From Branchiostoma lanceolatum (lineage: Eukaryota; Chordata; Leptocardii; Amphioxiformes; Branchiostomatidae), in assembly GCF_035083965.1 (NCBI RefSeq), contig NC_089732.1:2090883-2154882 (forward strand): a DNA stretch of 64,000 nt, given 5' to 3'. The translations under genes were made by a program, and so were the position numbers. Below are positions 42,170-56,000 of the stretch, piece by piece; within the stretch, counting starts at the first letter, position 1; each line of letters starts with the position of its first letter. Below the pieces are notes generated by a model. That model did not search any database. It was not told the DNA's origin and saw nothing but the letters and a program-made list of their open reading frames with translations.

Positions 42170-43115
42170 GTGTGTACAAGCCAGATAGTACCCACCCATC
42201 TTGAGTGGAGAAACACGATAAAAACACCGTCCTATTGCTTCCAAGTCGCCGGTTCCTTTCACAAAAATACAGCGCTGAATATTTCATAAGGTATACCAAG
42301 GACATTATACATGATGATACAGCTACTCGCGAACATACAATATGATGTCCTTTGATACCAGACTTAAAGACAGGTACAGAATAGGTTCAACAATACACGA
42401 CACACAGCGTGCTTGTACCTTGCGATGACTATCTCCTTTTTTTGCCAACAAAATTGCATTGCCAGAACACCGACATCGTTTTTTCACATGTATAAAAGCC
42501 AGACCAAGGCCGCCAGATCTGGACGGAGACACAATAGAGAAAAATCTTCCTATCACTTCTAGTTCCGTGATTCCTCCGCTGTGGCATGGGCAATTTACAA
42601 AATGACAGCACTAAATATTTCATAAGGTATTATTGATACAGCTCCTCGCGAACATACAATATGATGTCCTTGATACCAGACTTAGGGACAGGCACAAAAT
42701 GCCTATCTGCATTTCTAGAAAAAAATACGTTAAATTTTTGCATTGTCTGTCATGTCTACAGAACGCCGACATGTTTTTTTTCAGATGTATAAAAGCTCAA
42801 GGCCGCCACATCTGGATGGAGCCACACAATAGAAAACCATCTTCCGATCACCTCCAATTCTCTACTGTGACATATACAAGCCGGACCGAGCCGGGCCAAC
42901 CTGTGTGGGGACACGCGACAGAGAATGCCTTCACCTGCCCATTGCTTCCACGCCCCTGGTTCCTTTGTAAAGCGGTGGGCGATTCACAAGAGACCAGTTT
43001 GAGCCAGATAGAAACAGCCCAAAATTGGGTGGAGACACACAATAGAAAATTCCTTCCTATTGCTTCTGAGTCCCTGGTTCCTTTGTGAAGCTGTGGGCAG
43101 TTTTCAAAAGAGCAG
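42170..43115. repeat. Complex tandem repeats between genes A and B
   Basis: A ~320-bp unit (GATACAGCT-CTCGCGAACA, ATACAATATGATGTCCTT, GTATAAAAGC, GGCCGCCA-ATCTGGA) occurs near 42310 and 42640. A shorter ~100-bp module (CACACAATAGAAAA, CCTATTGCTTC, CCTGGTTCCTTTGT) recurs about five times between 42170 and 43110. Both copies of the large unit carry a TATA-like TATAAAAGC (42490, 42788). Confidence 0.7.
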
Positions 43116-43451
43116 TCGTAAAGCAATCGCCACAATCATATGTCTCAATGGATACCAGATTGACCCTCTCTGCTATAACTATGTATGAGAAGAGACTTTT
43201 AAGGGCCGATTAGAGCTTGTCGAGAGGCAATAAATGCTTAAAACATCCCCAATGTTTGATGAACAGTTTCTCCTTAAAATATTGGTATATTTGGCAATAG
43301 TCAACAGGTAACGGCTTGTTTTTAACACAGACGGCAGAAAAGTCAGACCTGTCTGTCGCCATTATTTTGCCACTTCATCGTTAGAAAGGCGCAGACATGA
43401 AGGACACTGATGACGTCTGTACCAAGGACACCTAGTAACCAAATGACAGCA

Positions 43452-43465
43452 AACACCGTGGCAAC
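43452..43465 (+). promoter_or_regulatory. Candidate RFX/X-box-like site upstream of gene B
   Basis: AACACCGTGGCAAC, 106 bases before the gene B ATG, corresponds in sequence and spacing to 14830-14843 of gene A, although much of the surrounding sequence differs. Confidence 0.3.
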
Positions 43466-43557
43466 GGTCTCAACAAAAGACCAAGTCCCAAACCCCCGCC
43501 CAAGACTATCAGACCTGTATGTTGAAGTATCTGTACAGCAGTAGACAGGGGAGCGCC

Positions 43558-44034
43558 ATGGGGAGGTCGTTTCGGCGCTTGTTGATCCTCCTGGCAGCTT
43601 ACATCATGTACACGGGCCCGTGTGCGGGTGAACTAATGGATTACGGTAAGCTGGGTGTAAAACCTACCTGACACTGGGTTTATTTTGCCGCTTGGGAAAT
43701 GAAATATGATCACATCGTGTTCTGTCGCGTCGGTGGGAAAGATGATAACAAACTGTTTGCCGTTCGGTCTTGGATGCAGTTTGCGAGCTAGAATTATCCC
43801 AGAATCTTAAAAGTGTCGGTGAAAACGGATAATGTTACATGCTGGACCGAGACGACTGATAGGTGATTGTGAAATTTGGAGACCTTCTGTACACCAATAA
43901 ATTCAGCCTAGGGTAGTCGACAATATGACTTTTGCTTTACAGTCAAATCGATCCGTACATAAACTAGAAAATCACCAGCGTCCATATTGTTCCCTTCGCC
44001 GAGAAGGTTATGCATAGGGTAGCGTTTGTGTGTG

Positions 44035-44070
<36 letters not shown>

Positions 44071-47000
44071 TGTGTGTGTAACGACCAGCATAAATCGAGG
44101 AGGTTTAAATGGATTGTCTTGATATTTGGTAGGTGGGTAGACCTTGATGAGACCTGAAAATGATTAGATTTTGGGTCCCTTAGCGTCTTGTTACGGTACT
44201 GCAGCGGAACTTCCTGTTTTAATATCTCGTGTTCTGGACATTTTATTCATACAGAGCGTGACGCGTGTGATGCAGGCGTGGTGGTGGGAGACAAGTACTA
44301 CACTGTGGTGGACGTCGACAAAGTGACGTACGATCAAGCTGCGTCCACATGCGCCAGCCTGGGCGGCCGGCTGCCGTCCTCACGTTACCACTCTTACTTT
44401 AAGGCCTACTTGAGCCTAATGAACAACGTTGAGTACCCTTCATCCTTTCATACATTTTAGCACATATCTTGTGTTCTGGACAAGCTATAATTACAAATTT
44501 AAATGGGAGATAGCTTTTGTGCTCGGGACGAAGTGACTTGAGTTTTGACCTATTCCTTGATTTGGAACTATTATATCCTATATTCTACCAACCTGATGAA
44601 ATTATTTTCGGATTTAATTCATTATTAATTCTGTACTAAACGTATTTGCTTTCTTTTAAATGTTTGAGGGCAATAATTGATAATAATAATAATAGTCTTT
44701 ATTGCATATTCCTGCCCAGAAGGCTAAATGCACAGACCGCATGTGGCCTGTAAGAAACATAATGCAAAACATAAGTTGATAAAATGCTACACTAACATTA
44801 AAAACTCAAAAACATGCAAATTGTGGGCTATTGCTAAACTAAATGATGATCACCTATTGGTTTCTTCTCTCTTTCTGAAACATTTGGAGATATGACTACA
44901 TACTTTGTCCATTATATGTTCGTTCTTACATGACATTAGGTATATAAAAAGTGTCCTGCTTTGACATTTTTGTACATTTTTTGTCTAATTCTATTATCTT
45001 AACAACGATTGTCGCTCATCTTTATACAAGGAACAATCAAGTAAAAAGTGGATTTCATTTTGAACATATAAATCGTCACAGAATTCACATGTTCTATCAT
45101 TAGGAGGGGTACGGTTTTTGCCTGCCAGATTCGATGTGTAGGGAGTGGTCACTGATGCGAAGTTTACACATCGCTCTGCGATGTTCGAAGTTTGCAATGT
45201 TTAAATATGCTTCTGTTTCATAGATTTTTTGAAAGTTTTGTAAGTTCTTAAGTTGCCTTGGTTTTCTCTTCGTCCTTTAACATGTAATTCTGAATTAAAT
45301 TTTTGGATGTAAATATCCTTCAATCTTTGTTTTAGTTCATTTAAATGAGAATGTGTGTTTGAGGGACCGTTTATGTATAGGTAGGCAAAACCGGACTCTT
45401 CTAACATTTTTCTTACATTAGATAACCAGCAGGGTGTTTGTCGGCGATCTAGATCTTGTTGTACCATATAGGCTTCGTATTGAAGACTACCTGTATGTAC
45501 TGCTTTGAGCCTCTATTTGCAACGGAAAACGACCCAGTTCCGCTCTACATGCAAAGTTACTGGCGTTCCCCCGAACAACAAGGACATATTTACAGAATTT
45601 CAAATGTACAGTTTCCATCGGAGATTTGTCATTCACATTACTGTTGCACCAGACTTCAGATCCATACAATAATATCGGTACAATACATGTGTCAACAGTT
45701 TACAATGCAGTGATACAGGAGATCTAGTCTCTCCAAGCGTACTTCTGATGTTATACATTGCTCTTAAGGCCCTCTTTTGTAGATTTTTCGTGGCAGCGCT
45801 AGATATACATCCTCCTGTAAACATAACTCCTAGGTTACAATATGATGAAACTATCTCTATCTCTTTATTACATAGTACATAATAAGAGGGTTTGGAGGAG
45901 GGATGCCGAATGGGCAAATGTACAATTTTTGGGTGGACATCAGACCAGACCCTGGCGGATCTGCAGTATGGAGGCATTCTGACGGAACGGAGGTTGATGG
46001 GAAATTTTACCGCAGGTAATGCATCATTTACAATTACATGGGGGTCCGCAGGCCGGGCTCTGAAGTCGGGGTTTGTTTGTTTGTTCGTTGGGTTTGTTTG
46101 TTGGGTGTAGTTTTGATGGAAGTCGTATTTCCAAACCGATGCTCCACCATGCTAAATATTTGCCACAACACAGCTTTGAGGGTTAACAGGTTTACACTGT
46201 ATGGACTAACCCTAACTCTAGAATTAACCCTAACCCTTTTTGCACAGCTTAATTCACCACCACCAATTTTTACAATGAAGAACAAAATTTTAGCTAAAAT
46301 CACAACATCATAATAAAGTTGGAGCAATACTTGAAAGTAACATTACAGAAGCGATACATATAGAATACAACACGGGGTATTCCGTATCACCCGAGGACCG
46401 AGGGTGATGCGAAATACAACGTGTTGTATTTTATTTATGTCATACCTTGGTCATACCCACTCGAGAAAACACACATTTCAATGCGGAATGCGCCAGAAGT
46501 TGAGAGAGTTTTGTGTCCTCGAACAAGAAACTGTAGCAACATTGATTCCAATCTCCGAATCCGGTATTCGAATTTCCGACGGCCGCGCAACCGGCGCGCT
46601 CGAAATGCGTTCGAAATATTCTATGGCAGCCTGTGTGATAACACTCCCGAACCCTATGTGATCCGGATAGTTATCACACGGTCCGGAACACCCGTATCAG
46701 GCCCAGGCATGACATAAAACATTGTATACAGAAACTAACTACCTGTGACAAAAGACTGAAGAAAGGAACGAGAGATTTTTATGTTATTTGATATGAAGGT
46801 AGGTTGGACAGAGATGTACAAACTGAAATGCAAATTATGCAAATTGGGACTGAATTTGCATAAGTAATGAGGAATATCTACTCCATTATAGGTATGTGCT
46901 TTGAGGTCGCACCTGTCACATCTAGGACAAGTATTTCCCACGTCCCAACAGCTGGTGGTCAAACAACAAATATGGATACACTACCAAACCTGTGTACTTA

Positions 47001-50000
47001 TTTCTATTATGTGGATACCCTCTGGCACATAAAACAAAACAACCAGCGACAACAACAAATAACTAGGGCAAATAAAACACATCATATATAACAACAAATT
47101 TCATGGAGATTTTGGGTCTTCGGACTGTTGTTAGTACCTTGTTCATTCTCCTTTTCAAAGGTATCGAATTCTAGATGTACCACTTGATGATCCTGCCAAG
47201 AGATGCGTTGCCGCGGATACGTCAAAGGATATTGTGTCGTGCCAGGAATTGCACTACTTTGGATGTGAATTCGACTTAGGTGAGTGCAAGTAATTGCAAA
47301 AAGAATTTCTTAAGTTTGATTTGTTTTAGATATTTCACCTGTTTTCGAACCTCAAGTCAATTTAAAGGAAATAGAATGTATCATCTTCATCAAAAATTTA
47401 GCCGACTATATAGGTAGTTTGAACTTTCTAACGGGAAAACATAACATAGAAATTATATAAAGCCAACTTTGTGACTGGACATTGAACAAGTATCGTAGCT
47501 TTGGAACAAATATCATAAACTACTTCTAGGACTCAATTTTGATTTTTGCCAAACGTATTTTTTTCACAATTCTTTTGATATTAGTTACGTAGTGTCGAAC
47601 TACCGTTCATGCAGAGTTTGACGCCCCGGATTCGCCATGTTTCCCCACGGTTGTTCTGGACACAGGGAGTCGACCTTACGATTCGCCGTTCCAACTCTTG
47701 GGGGCTTTTGATTTCTCTACATATGGAAGGTATGTTAAATGCCCATTTAATTTTTTTGAAATGCTAGAAAATCATCGCTCCTTGAGTGAGACTATGCGTA
47801 TGGCTGAAGGCCCATTCTTTAGGCGAATCTATATTTAGTAGTGCTGCAAAAAAACAAAGGCTTAGAGTCTACTTTGTATTTCTATCGCCGTGGTGAATGT
47901 GAGATGTTCAATGAATATATGTGTTACGAGATCAATAGTATCATGACATGTATAACAAAGACTTACAACCCAGAGATAGTTACGTACTTAGCATTCAATT
48001 TTACCCTGTGTGTATTGTCGTATTTTAATATGTACTCTTTTGAGGAATTATTGCTGATGATTTTAAGCTATGCCTAGTTGTTTTAAGCTATGTTGAAATG
48101 TAATGTGTCTCGCAATTCAGCTTCACGGCTGCTAAGAGATCAATCAATACACCAGTCTTACTAAATTCCACATTTGAACTATGAATATTACAATCTCATT
48201 GCCAATGTAGTATCGTTGACCTGGACTGTCCCGGAGACTACAGCATCAATTACAGGTGGAGGGTTCGCGCGGAAGAGGTCAATACACAAGGCGAGGCGCC
48301 GAACGTACCCCCAGAAGCTCTCATGCACCCTCTCATTACAAAGTACGTAGTCCAGTGGTTAGTGATCTTGCCTCTGGAAGCCCCGGGTTCGATCCCGGCT
48401 GTGTCGCTCACTCGACATGCACGCTACCGGAAAGGGTCGCATGTCCTTAGGACGGGACGTTAAGCCGTCGTCCACTGTTCATTGTGCTTGTCGAAAAGAG
48501 CTAGGAGTATTTCCCCGGTGCAATGAACCTGTAAATACTGTCCATAGCGTCTGTCTTCTCTGTCACGACCAGTGGAAGATTAGCTCATCTGTTCATAGAG
48601 TTCATTTGAGCTAAACTGGTTCTAGATCACTTTCCTTTCCCTTTTCTTTCTCTTGATAAACTGCACATATGAGACAATGTGCGGTTATAACGAACCTAGT
48701 CTGTTTCACACAGTATAGTCGTTTGCCTCTAAGCCAGGAAATTTATTTATTTATTCGGCTTCACAGATTAAAACAATATGTGAGGAGCCGGCAACAGAAA
48801 CCTGGTTTCTCTACATGGCCGGCTCCTCAACAAATATACAATACAACTGACAATAAATATAGTAAAAGCTTAACATCTAAATAATACAATAATGAGGGTA
48901 AATAGAACAGTGATAAAACTATTTAGATTTAAAACGAAAAGTGAAGTACCAAAAAAAGATCAGGATTCTTTAGCACTATTGAAATTAACCCAATAGACTC
49001 AGGATATTTTGTCAGTATAGAAACCAGTCATTATAGCAAGCAACAGCATTAATCTACACTAAGACTAGTGGTTCCAATTCTCCTAGTTAATTTTGTTTCT
49101 TTATTTGGGTTCTTCACAATGTGAAAGGGAGGGAAAAACAGGTGCCTAAGCACCTTTACAACTTGCCCTCCCATACACTTGAACATCGACATAAACTGTT
49201 ACAATATATAAACTTAGCATACAAATGTACAAAACACATTGTATACATCATATCTCACACATCACACACTATATACATCATATACATCATCGGCATACAT
49301 CATCGGCATACATCATATAATACAACAAGCATAATCCAAATATCACAGTCCAACCTTTAGTTGGCCTACAAGGTTCTAGGGCCTGACCAGTTAGACCAAA
49401 TGTTAGACGTGCCGTGGGTATTGTCTCTTCTTGGGAGCTGACATAACGGTGCTAGATCTGTGAGGTGGCTTATTCATTCACAAACTGTAGGTCAAAACTA
49501 AAACTACTGTGCGGGGTTTTTACACTTATGATCTCGTGACTATGACGTAAGAAATGTTCGTCATGATGGTGGGTTAAATCTAGAAGCTACTAATCCAATT
49601 TTTAATTCTTTTTTTAAACGTTGTAATTACCTTTACCTTGGGAAATGGGAAGTCAGTCTCTTCTCTTATCGATGTAATTGTTTCCTTCGTTAATGTTTGC
49701 TGGAACAGTGCATTTAGTTACCATGACAACGCGATGACAATTCCTGGCAACGCGCTGCGTTTGGGGAAATTCAGCGTCCGGCTGTGCGTCTCTATAACGC
49801 ATGGCGTTGGCGTAACCATGGCAGCAGTATCTACTTGGATTGAGCTCAAACCGTCTCCTATCAACATCTTATTCATTGGAGGATCTAGAAGGTGAGCTGT
49901 TTAAAACATCATAACATTAAAAAATCGTAAGTAAGATTACGTTATAAAATAAGTGTGATTACACTGTACATTATCAAATTACCATTTACAATTTATAAAG

Positions 50001-53000
50001 AAATCCACGTGCATGCTTTGGCAAAACCCCACTGCAGTATCAGCCATGGAACAGTTTACAATTACAATGGAAAAAGAAACACTGATGGACGAACGCATTT
50101 TATTACCGACAAGGTCCCAGAGTGGCGGCTATCTTTTGGACGGAGACCCGGATGTGGCGCTTATCGATCCTGATGCGGCACCTCATGAAGAGATAAAGGG
50201 ACACGAGCGCTCCCCTGACGTATTTGAATGGACCTGTCGCCGCTCAGACGGTATAGTTCTATTCATCTATCTATTCATTACATCACTGATAAAGAGTTGT
50301 TTTCTCCAATTCACTAGCTGTGAGTGACATACAACCAGGTAGATAGACAATAATGGTAGCCTGGATTCCAGCCGTATTAGCTTCAAGCTCGGAGCTAGGG
50401 TAGCGGACGGAAGCTAATAAGACTCCAGGCTACAATAATGGCTGTCATGAAGGGCTGGCCCAGGGGACCGTCGGGTACAAGTATGCAACGAAACATGTAT
50501 GGACATTATGAACTACTGTATTTACTAAATGCTTAACTAAGGGCACAGAATAGAATTTACTGACTCAGGGCCAGCAAAGAATCTTTAAGGAAGTGATGAT
50601 TTGGGCTTTAGATATGGTGATGGCGGCATATGTGAAGTTTGAGAATGATTGCCAGTTGAAGAAGGTTCACTGGCTTTTCGTGGAATGATTAAAGGGGACA
50701 GAAAACCATTGTATTAAAAGTGAGGCAAGGATCTTGACGTTGAGTTTTTCTTCTTATTTCTAAGTAAGGAACAATAGAAGACTTAATCTCCTTGCCTTTT
50801 CTTTCAGGAAGCGACTGCGATCAGACATTTGTCGTTTACAAAACTAACTTAAACAACAAAACCCCTTGGGCAAGTCGGGCCAGATCAGGAACCTTCATCG
50901 TGCGAGTTGAGAACCCTCAGCCGATAACAGACCGCGTCTGGCTGCCGCACGAACAAGAGGTGACTCTGATTCCAGCGGGACTGCCAACCTGCCTCATAAG
51001 GTACCGCAGTCTACAATTTGTATAAAGGAATTTACACAAAAAGGGGTAGGTAGCTTTCGCTAGGGTATTTTTTTTATTTGAGTCATTTAGATGAAATGTG
51101 TAATCAATCTCCAAGCAGATCGAACGGTTGCAAAGACCGGAAAAATTTTAAGTGCAAAATAATTCTTCTGCCAGTTGAATACGGTTTTCGCAACCGTTCG
51201 ATCTGCTTGGAGATTGGGTGTGATGGTCATAAGCTCCTGCGCTGTCCCTGGCAGCAAGAGTTTGCGTAACACAGGCTATAACTTGACATTATCTGATCAG
51301 TATGTAATATTGATACTACATCATTTACTTTAACTGTAAATGTTCTAGCTTGTGAAGCGAAGAAAGCTGAATCGATATAGCAACACCCTGATCCAAATAA
51401 TGATAAGATCATACTTTATGCAGTTGTTATGTGAAGACACATCCACAGGGCAGATATTGTATACATAAACTTTCAAAAAGGTAAATATAATTGACATTAA
51501 TGTCTGATCACTTAGATTTATCCTTGTAGTTTTGTTAGATGAAGATTCATACACATGAAATGAAGCATGGCATTGCCGGCAATGACATTAGCCAATTGGA
51601 TTGACTATCATCATCACTTTTGTTGTCAGATGTAGTCGTGGTGACAACTGCAACTACCTGGCCACCAAGAGTCACCGGCGCCTAAGGCTGTGGACAGAGT
51701 GTAAGAAATTCAGGAGCACCCGGTACGGTAGTTGGTATAGAATGGATGATGTGGATCAATCATTCTGGTGGCATGACAACGGGAATAAACCGGGTCACTC
51801 CTACTACTGGAGTCTGAAGCAGTCTCCGGATGGGTTCAGCGGCATTGACTGGGGGAACGACACTCTGACGGGCAGGGAGCAAGACGAACTGATCGTTAAA
51901 GACCATATATTCACCGTAAGTATCTATTTATTTATCTATCTATCTACCTCTCACAATAGCTGTTATGTACTGTTTAAATCGACTATTCACCGAAGCAGTA
52001 ATTTCCCATAAGGCTAAACGGTAGAGCATAGAGAGACCGTCGACACTCTGCCTGACAATGAGCACTCAATGATGTCCAAGGTCCCCCAATGACTTTTCAA
52101 GGATCCCAAATTTCCCAACACACGAAGTTATTCAATCGCTGTTGATCTAGCTGTTTTTAAGACTCAAAGCAACCTATGGTTCTTAGCATACGTATTACGT
52201 TCTTTTCAGATTCCAGGAGAGTACATCTTACGTCTGGACATCCTGACAAACGGTGTTCTCTGCACCTATGGAAACTGCAGCTATACTGAGTGGAAGTTTT
52301 TCATCCAGGGCCCGCCTGAGAACGCGCGTGAGCCCCTCTGTGCTGCCAACATATCAGTTCCTCTGTCCTCAGGTAAGGGTGTTTTAGAAAATGGTAAGGG
52401 TTATGTGGGGCCGTGTGGCGTGACGGCAGGGTGTTTGGCCCAGAACCAAGAGGTCCCGAGTTCGAATCCCCCTGACGCCACCGATGTTGTGCCCTTGGGA
52501 AAGGCACTTAACACGACTTTCCTCACTTCGCCCAGGTGTATAGAAAATGGGTATGTTGTTATCTGTACGTGGTACTGTTAATATAAAAAGTTGAGTGTAG
52601 TGCCACGTCGTCCCTGTCTGTCAAAAACCGAAGTTAAAAAAAAGGTAAGGTGGTGTGTATAGAATTTATCCTGGCTTAGGTTCATGTCAGTTCAACGTAG
52701 CAAAACCTGAAAAAATAATGGCGCTAAACAAGACAATGTGGAACGCTAAGGGATGGATGTTTTAGACTTAGGGAAAGGAGATACTGTCTAAACCTTGTCC
52801 ATGTTACCGGTAAGGTTGAAGTAGCCTTTGGGTGTTGTTACGTGGTGAATATTGAGTACGAAATCGGACAGTCGGGGTCCTGGTATGAATAACCTGGTTC
52901 ATCACCACGACATCTAAGTCAGGAGCTTTACTTTGCCCTATCGAGAGGAACAACCTAGCTTTGTGTTGTATTAGCCCTTATTAGAGACATTGTAACCTTG

Positions 53001-56000
53001 TACTAAATGTCTATCACCACCACAACAGTCGAGTGCAACAGAACACAGCCGTACAGCGAGCTGGACACGTCGTGGACCGGAGAGGGCTGTGAATGCCGGG
53101 AAGTCTCCAACCTCTGTACCGTAAGCCCGACGGAGGGAATCGCACTGACCACCAGATTCGACTTGGGCTGCTTAGGTATGTTTATGTCTTTCTACAGAGA
53201 AAACATTTATCATCCCGTCAGACATGTGTAGAGCTGTTTTCACAAACGAATAAACATTTTTTGTGACATTACCACTTTGTGCATGAGCATTGTTCTTTCT
53301 TAGTCTAGTTTTCAAACTTTTAGATGAATCTCAAGAAAAGTAGTGAATCACATCCTTCCTGAGAGTAGTACTTTCGAAGCATCATGTACTATTCGATCTA
53401 TCAAACTGGATGCAATCCTGCCTGACCGAAGACTCTACTCTACTCTATCAAATTTCCATCCAAAATACCAATTAGACAAGTTTTGCATCTTTTGTTGCTG
53501 GCAAGCAGTTGGCCAGTTGGTCTTGTAGTTACGGTTGTTGTCTAGGAGTCTAACGCTTACGGGTTAGCATTCCTAGTATGTGCACTTGGCAAAGACACTG
53601 TACACATAATTCCTCACTCGGACGCACGATCAGTCGAAAATGACTACCGAGCTTCGGTTAGGGACGACCTGTCGACTCCTAGAGCACTTCAAAAACCCCT
53701 TCAGACTAACAAATAGACTGTGTCTCTGTATTGTCGCTAGACTTTGAAGGTGTCGGAGCGATTCGGTATGAGTTTTACTACAGAACCAGAGCTACAGCTT
53801 CAGTCAGCACCCTCGTAGACTCCGATTCAGGACATTACAACTTACTGCAACACGGACTGGTGAGTAGGGCTGTTTTAGCGCAGTGATATTGGGGAACAAT
53901 GCTTCTATCGGAATAGACATCGAGTTCTCATGTTTTAATGGCTTGATACCAAAAATATGTTCAGGCAATTGATGCAAATAGGTCTCTTGCAACGTATACA
54001 CACCTGGATGTGACCATATTTCAATGGCCCATATAAAGTATGGTTGAAACTGTAAGCTTGCTTGTTTCAAGGTGTTTACACAATTGTATCTATAGTCAAA
54101 ATAAAATAATCCCTACCGTTTGGGTTTTATTTAAAGTGACTCTCATTGAACCTTGTTCCCGTGTTTACAAGTCTTTTATTTGAAACAGTCGCCGAAGCCA
54201 ATTCCGTTCAAGCTGCCGTCCGGTCTGGCGTCTGATGACTACAAGGTCTTCATTCTCGTGGAGATGTCCGACCAGGAGGGAACGACAAAGACAAGTGAAC
54301 TGGAGCTGACGGTTAGGGTGATATTATGATAAATCAATTCACCAGATATGGAACAAACTCCGCAATACAACATACATGATGAGTTTAGTTCAGCCCTTGA
54401 CACTGAGGTATATTTTCTACCAACTTGAAGGTAATTATATTACTTTCGCAAGTTTTCTAACCTTGACACAGATGTTCTTCTGTTAAAGTATTGAGTTTGA
54501 GATTTTTTAATGCACTTTAACTATGTTGTGAATGTAGCTGCTAATTAATATGGCAATTTTGAGAAGATGTAACTCGCCAAGATGATGATGATGGTGCTGA
54601 CGATGAAGATGGTTATTTTGTTGATGACGAGGTGATGTTGTTGTGGCTGATGATGATGTTGTTGTTGATGATGATGCTGCTGCTGCTGCTGATGATGATG
54701 ATAATGATGATGAAGATAAGAAATGCACATTATTGCAGACCTAACCTTGATTAGGGCCATCTGAAGATTTTACAACTAGTGTAGCTTAGGAGCCACCTTA
54801 TAATTCTCTTGTAGACAACCATGTAATGTTTACCTGCCAAATTTTTGGTAATGCTAACAAAGGGCTGTCATGAATGGAGCTAGGTGGTGCTGTGACAATC
54901 CCAGACGTATGTGAGTCTGTACCTTCCCGTTCTTCATGTAGTTTTTATATGTGCGCACACTTATAACAGGTTCGGCTCCCTACCTTTGAGGAACTGCTCA
55001 CCGCTATCGACGCCACCAACGCTGAAGTGGAGACCGCCATCCGCTGGGGAAACGAAATGGAGGCCGTGCACTTAAGTACCATCATAGCGACAACTCTCAA
55101 CAATATCCGCGTTGAAGGAGCGTATGAAGTGACTGACTGGAGGAGCGTAAGTGCATCAAATGGTTCTCCCACTGTCACTAACTGTAGCGTAAGAATAAAC
55201 GTATAGGGTCGTTGACAGTAGTGAGCTACGTTAAGAATATATATACCCGTTAACCAGATAGGAAACTGCTAACACGTTACTATGTGTGTATGTGCGTATG
55301 GAGGTGTCAAACCTTCAACATGGATCAACTAAACGTTGTGGGCATGTTCGGGGGGGGGGGGGTTACAGTTTAAGTCCATCCTCTGCTTCATTAGGACCGA
55401 GCTTTGGCCTTTTTTGGCGGTCACTTGAGTGGTCACTATAGATAGGTTTGGTTGTTTTAATTGATAGAGAGAAATGTGAGAGCGAGTACACGAAAGAAAG
55501 AAAGACAATGAGAAAGCAAAAGAAATTGACAAAGGCGCAGAGAGGGGGTGGTTTGTTTACACTTCTTTTACTCGGTATGACGGTCATCGACTTGAAGATC
55601 ATCAAAGTTAGTAACAAATCATAAAATTTACATTCTACAGACAATAACTCGACAGGCACGACAGTTATACAATAATGTATCATACGGTAATGATCGTTTT
55701 GCTGACAATATCTCCACAGGCACGACAGGCGATCATCTACAACGTTGGGAGAGTTCCTATAGAGAACGTTGAATCCGTCATCCAGTCATCCGAGTCTCTC
55801 ATTCAGGCCACTCACTATGACGACGAGGTCACGGCAGACGGACAGGTACACAATTCACCTGATTTCACGTCATCACTATCACATGGAAGTACCTTGTGTA
55901 AGATAAGTGCCTCGGTTTAGACCCGTAGAAGGGACGTTGAACGTTACGCCGTCGGTCTCGTGTTTAAGGAAAGCCTGATGTCAAGCAAGTTTAAGCACCC

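Larger units (their letters stand above)
41759..43557. other. Intergenic region between gene A and gene B
   Basis: It holds the 3' flank of gene A, the tandem repeats and, from about 43120, the presumed promoter region of gene B. No exon recognised. Confidence 0.75.
43558..47279 (+). other. Gene B signal peptide and C-type lectin domain, exon 3 abutted by a LINE
   Basis: Exon 2 reads YYTVVDVDKVTYDQA and [16 protein letters not shown]. Exon 3 retains FWVDIRPDPGGSAVWRHSDG. Exon 4 reads CVAADTSKDIVSCQELHYFG. In A the exon 2/3 junction is in phase 0, but no AG gives phase 0 for WVDI in B. A phase-consistent alternative uses donor GTACCC at 44433 and acceptor AG at 45885-45886, adding residues derived from LINE-adjacent sequence. 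The lectin domain may therefore be altered. Confidence 0.6.

Noticed and set aside
48343-48420. Possible tRNA gene (A and B boxes)
   Set aside because: No convincing acceptor stem or full cloverleaf, and the head continues into a SINE body; likewise 8760-8815, 21620-21680, 22690-22760 and 52410-52490.
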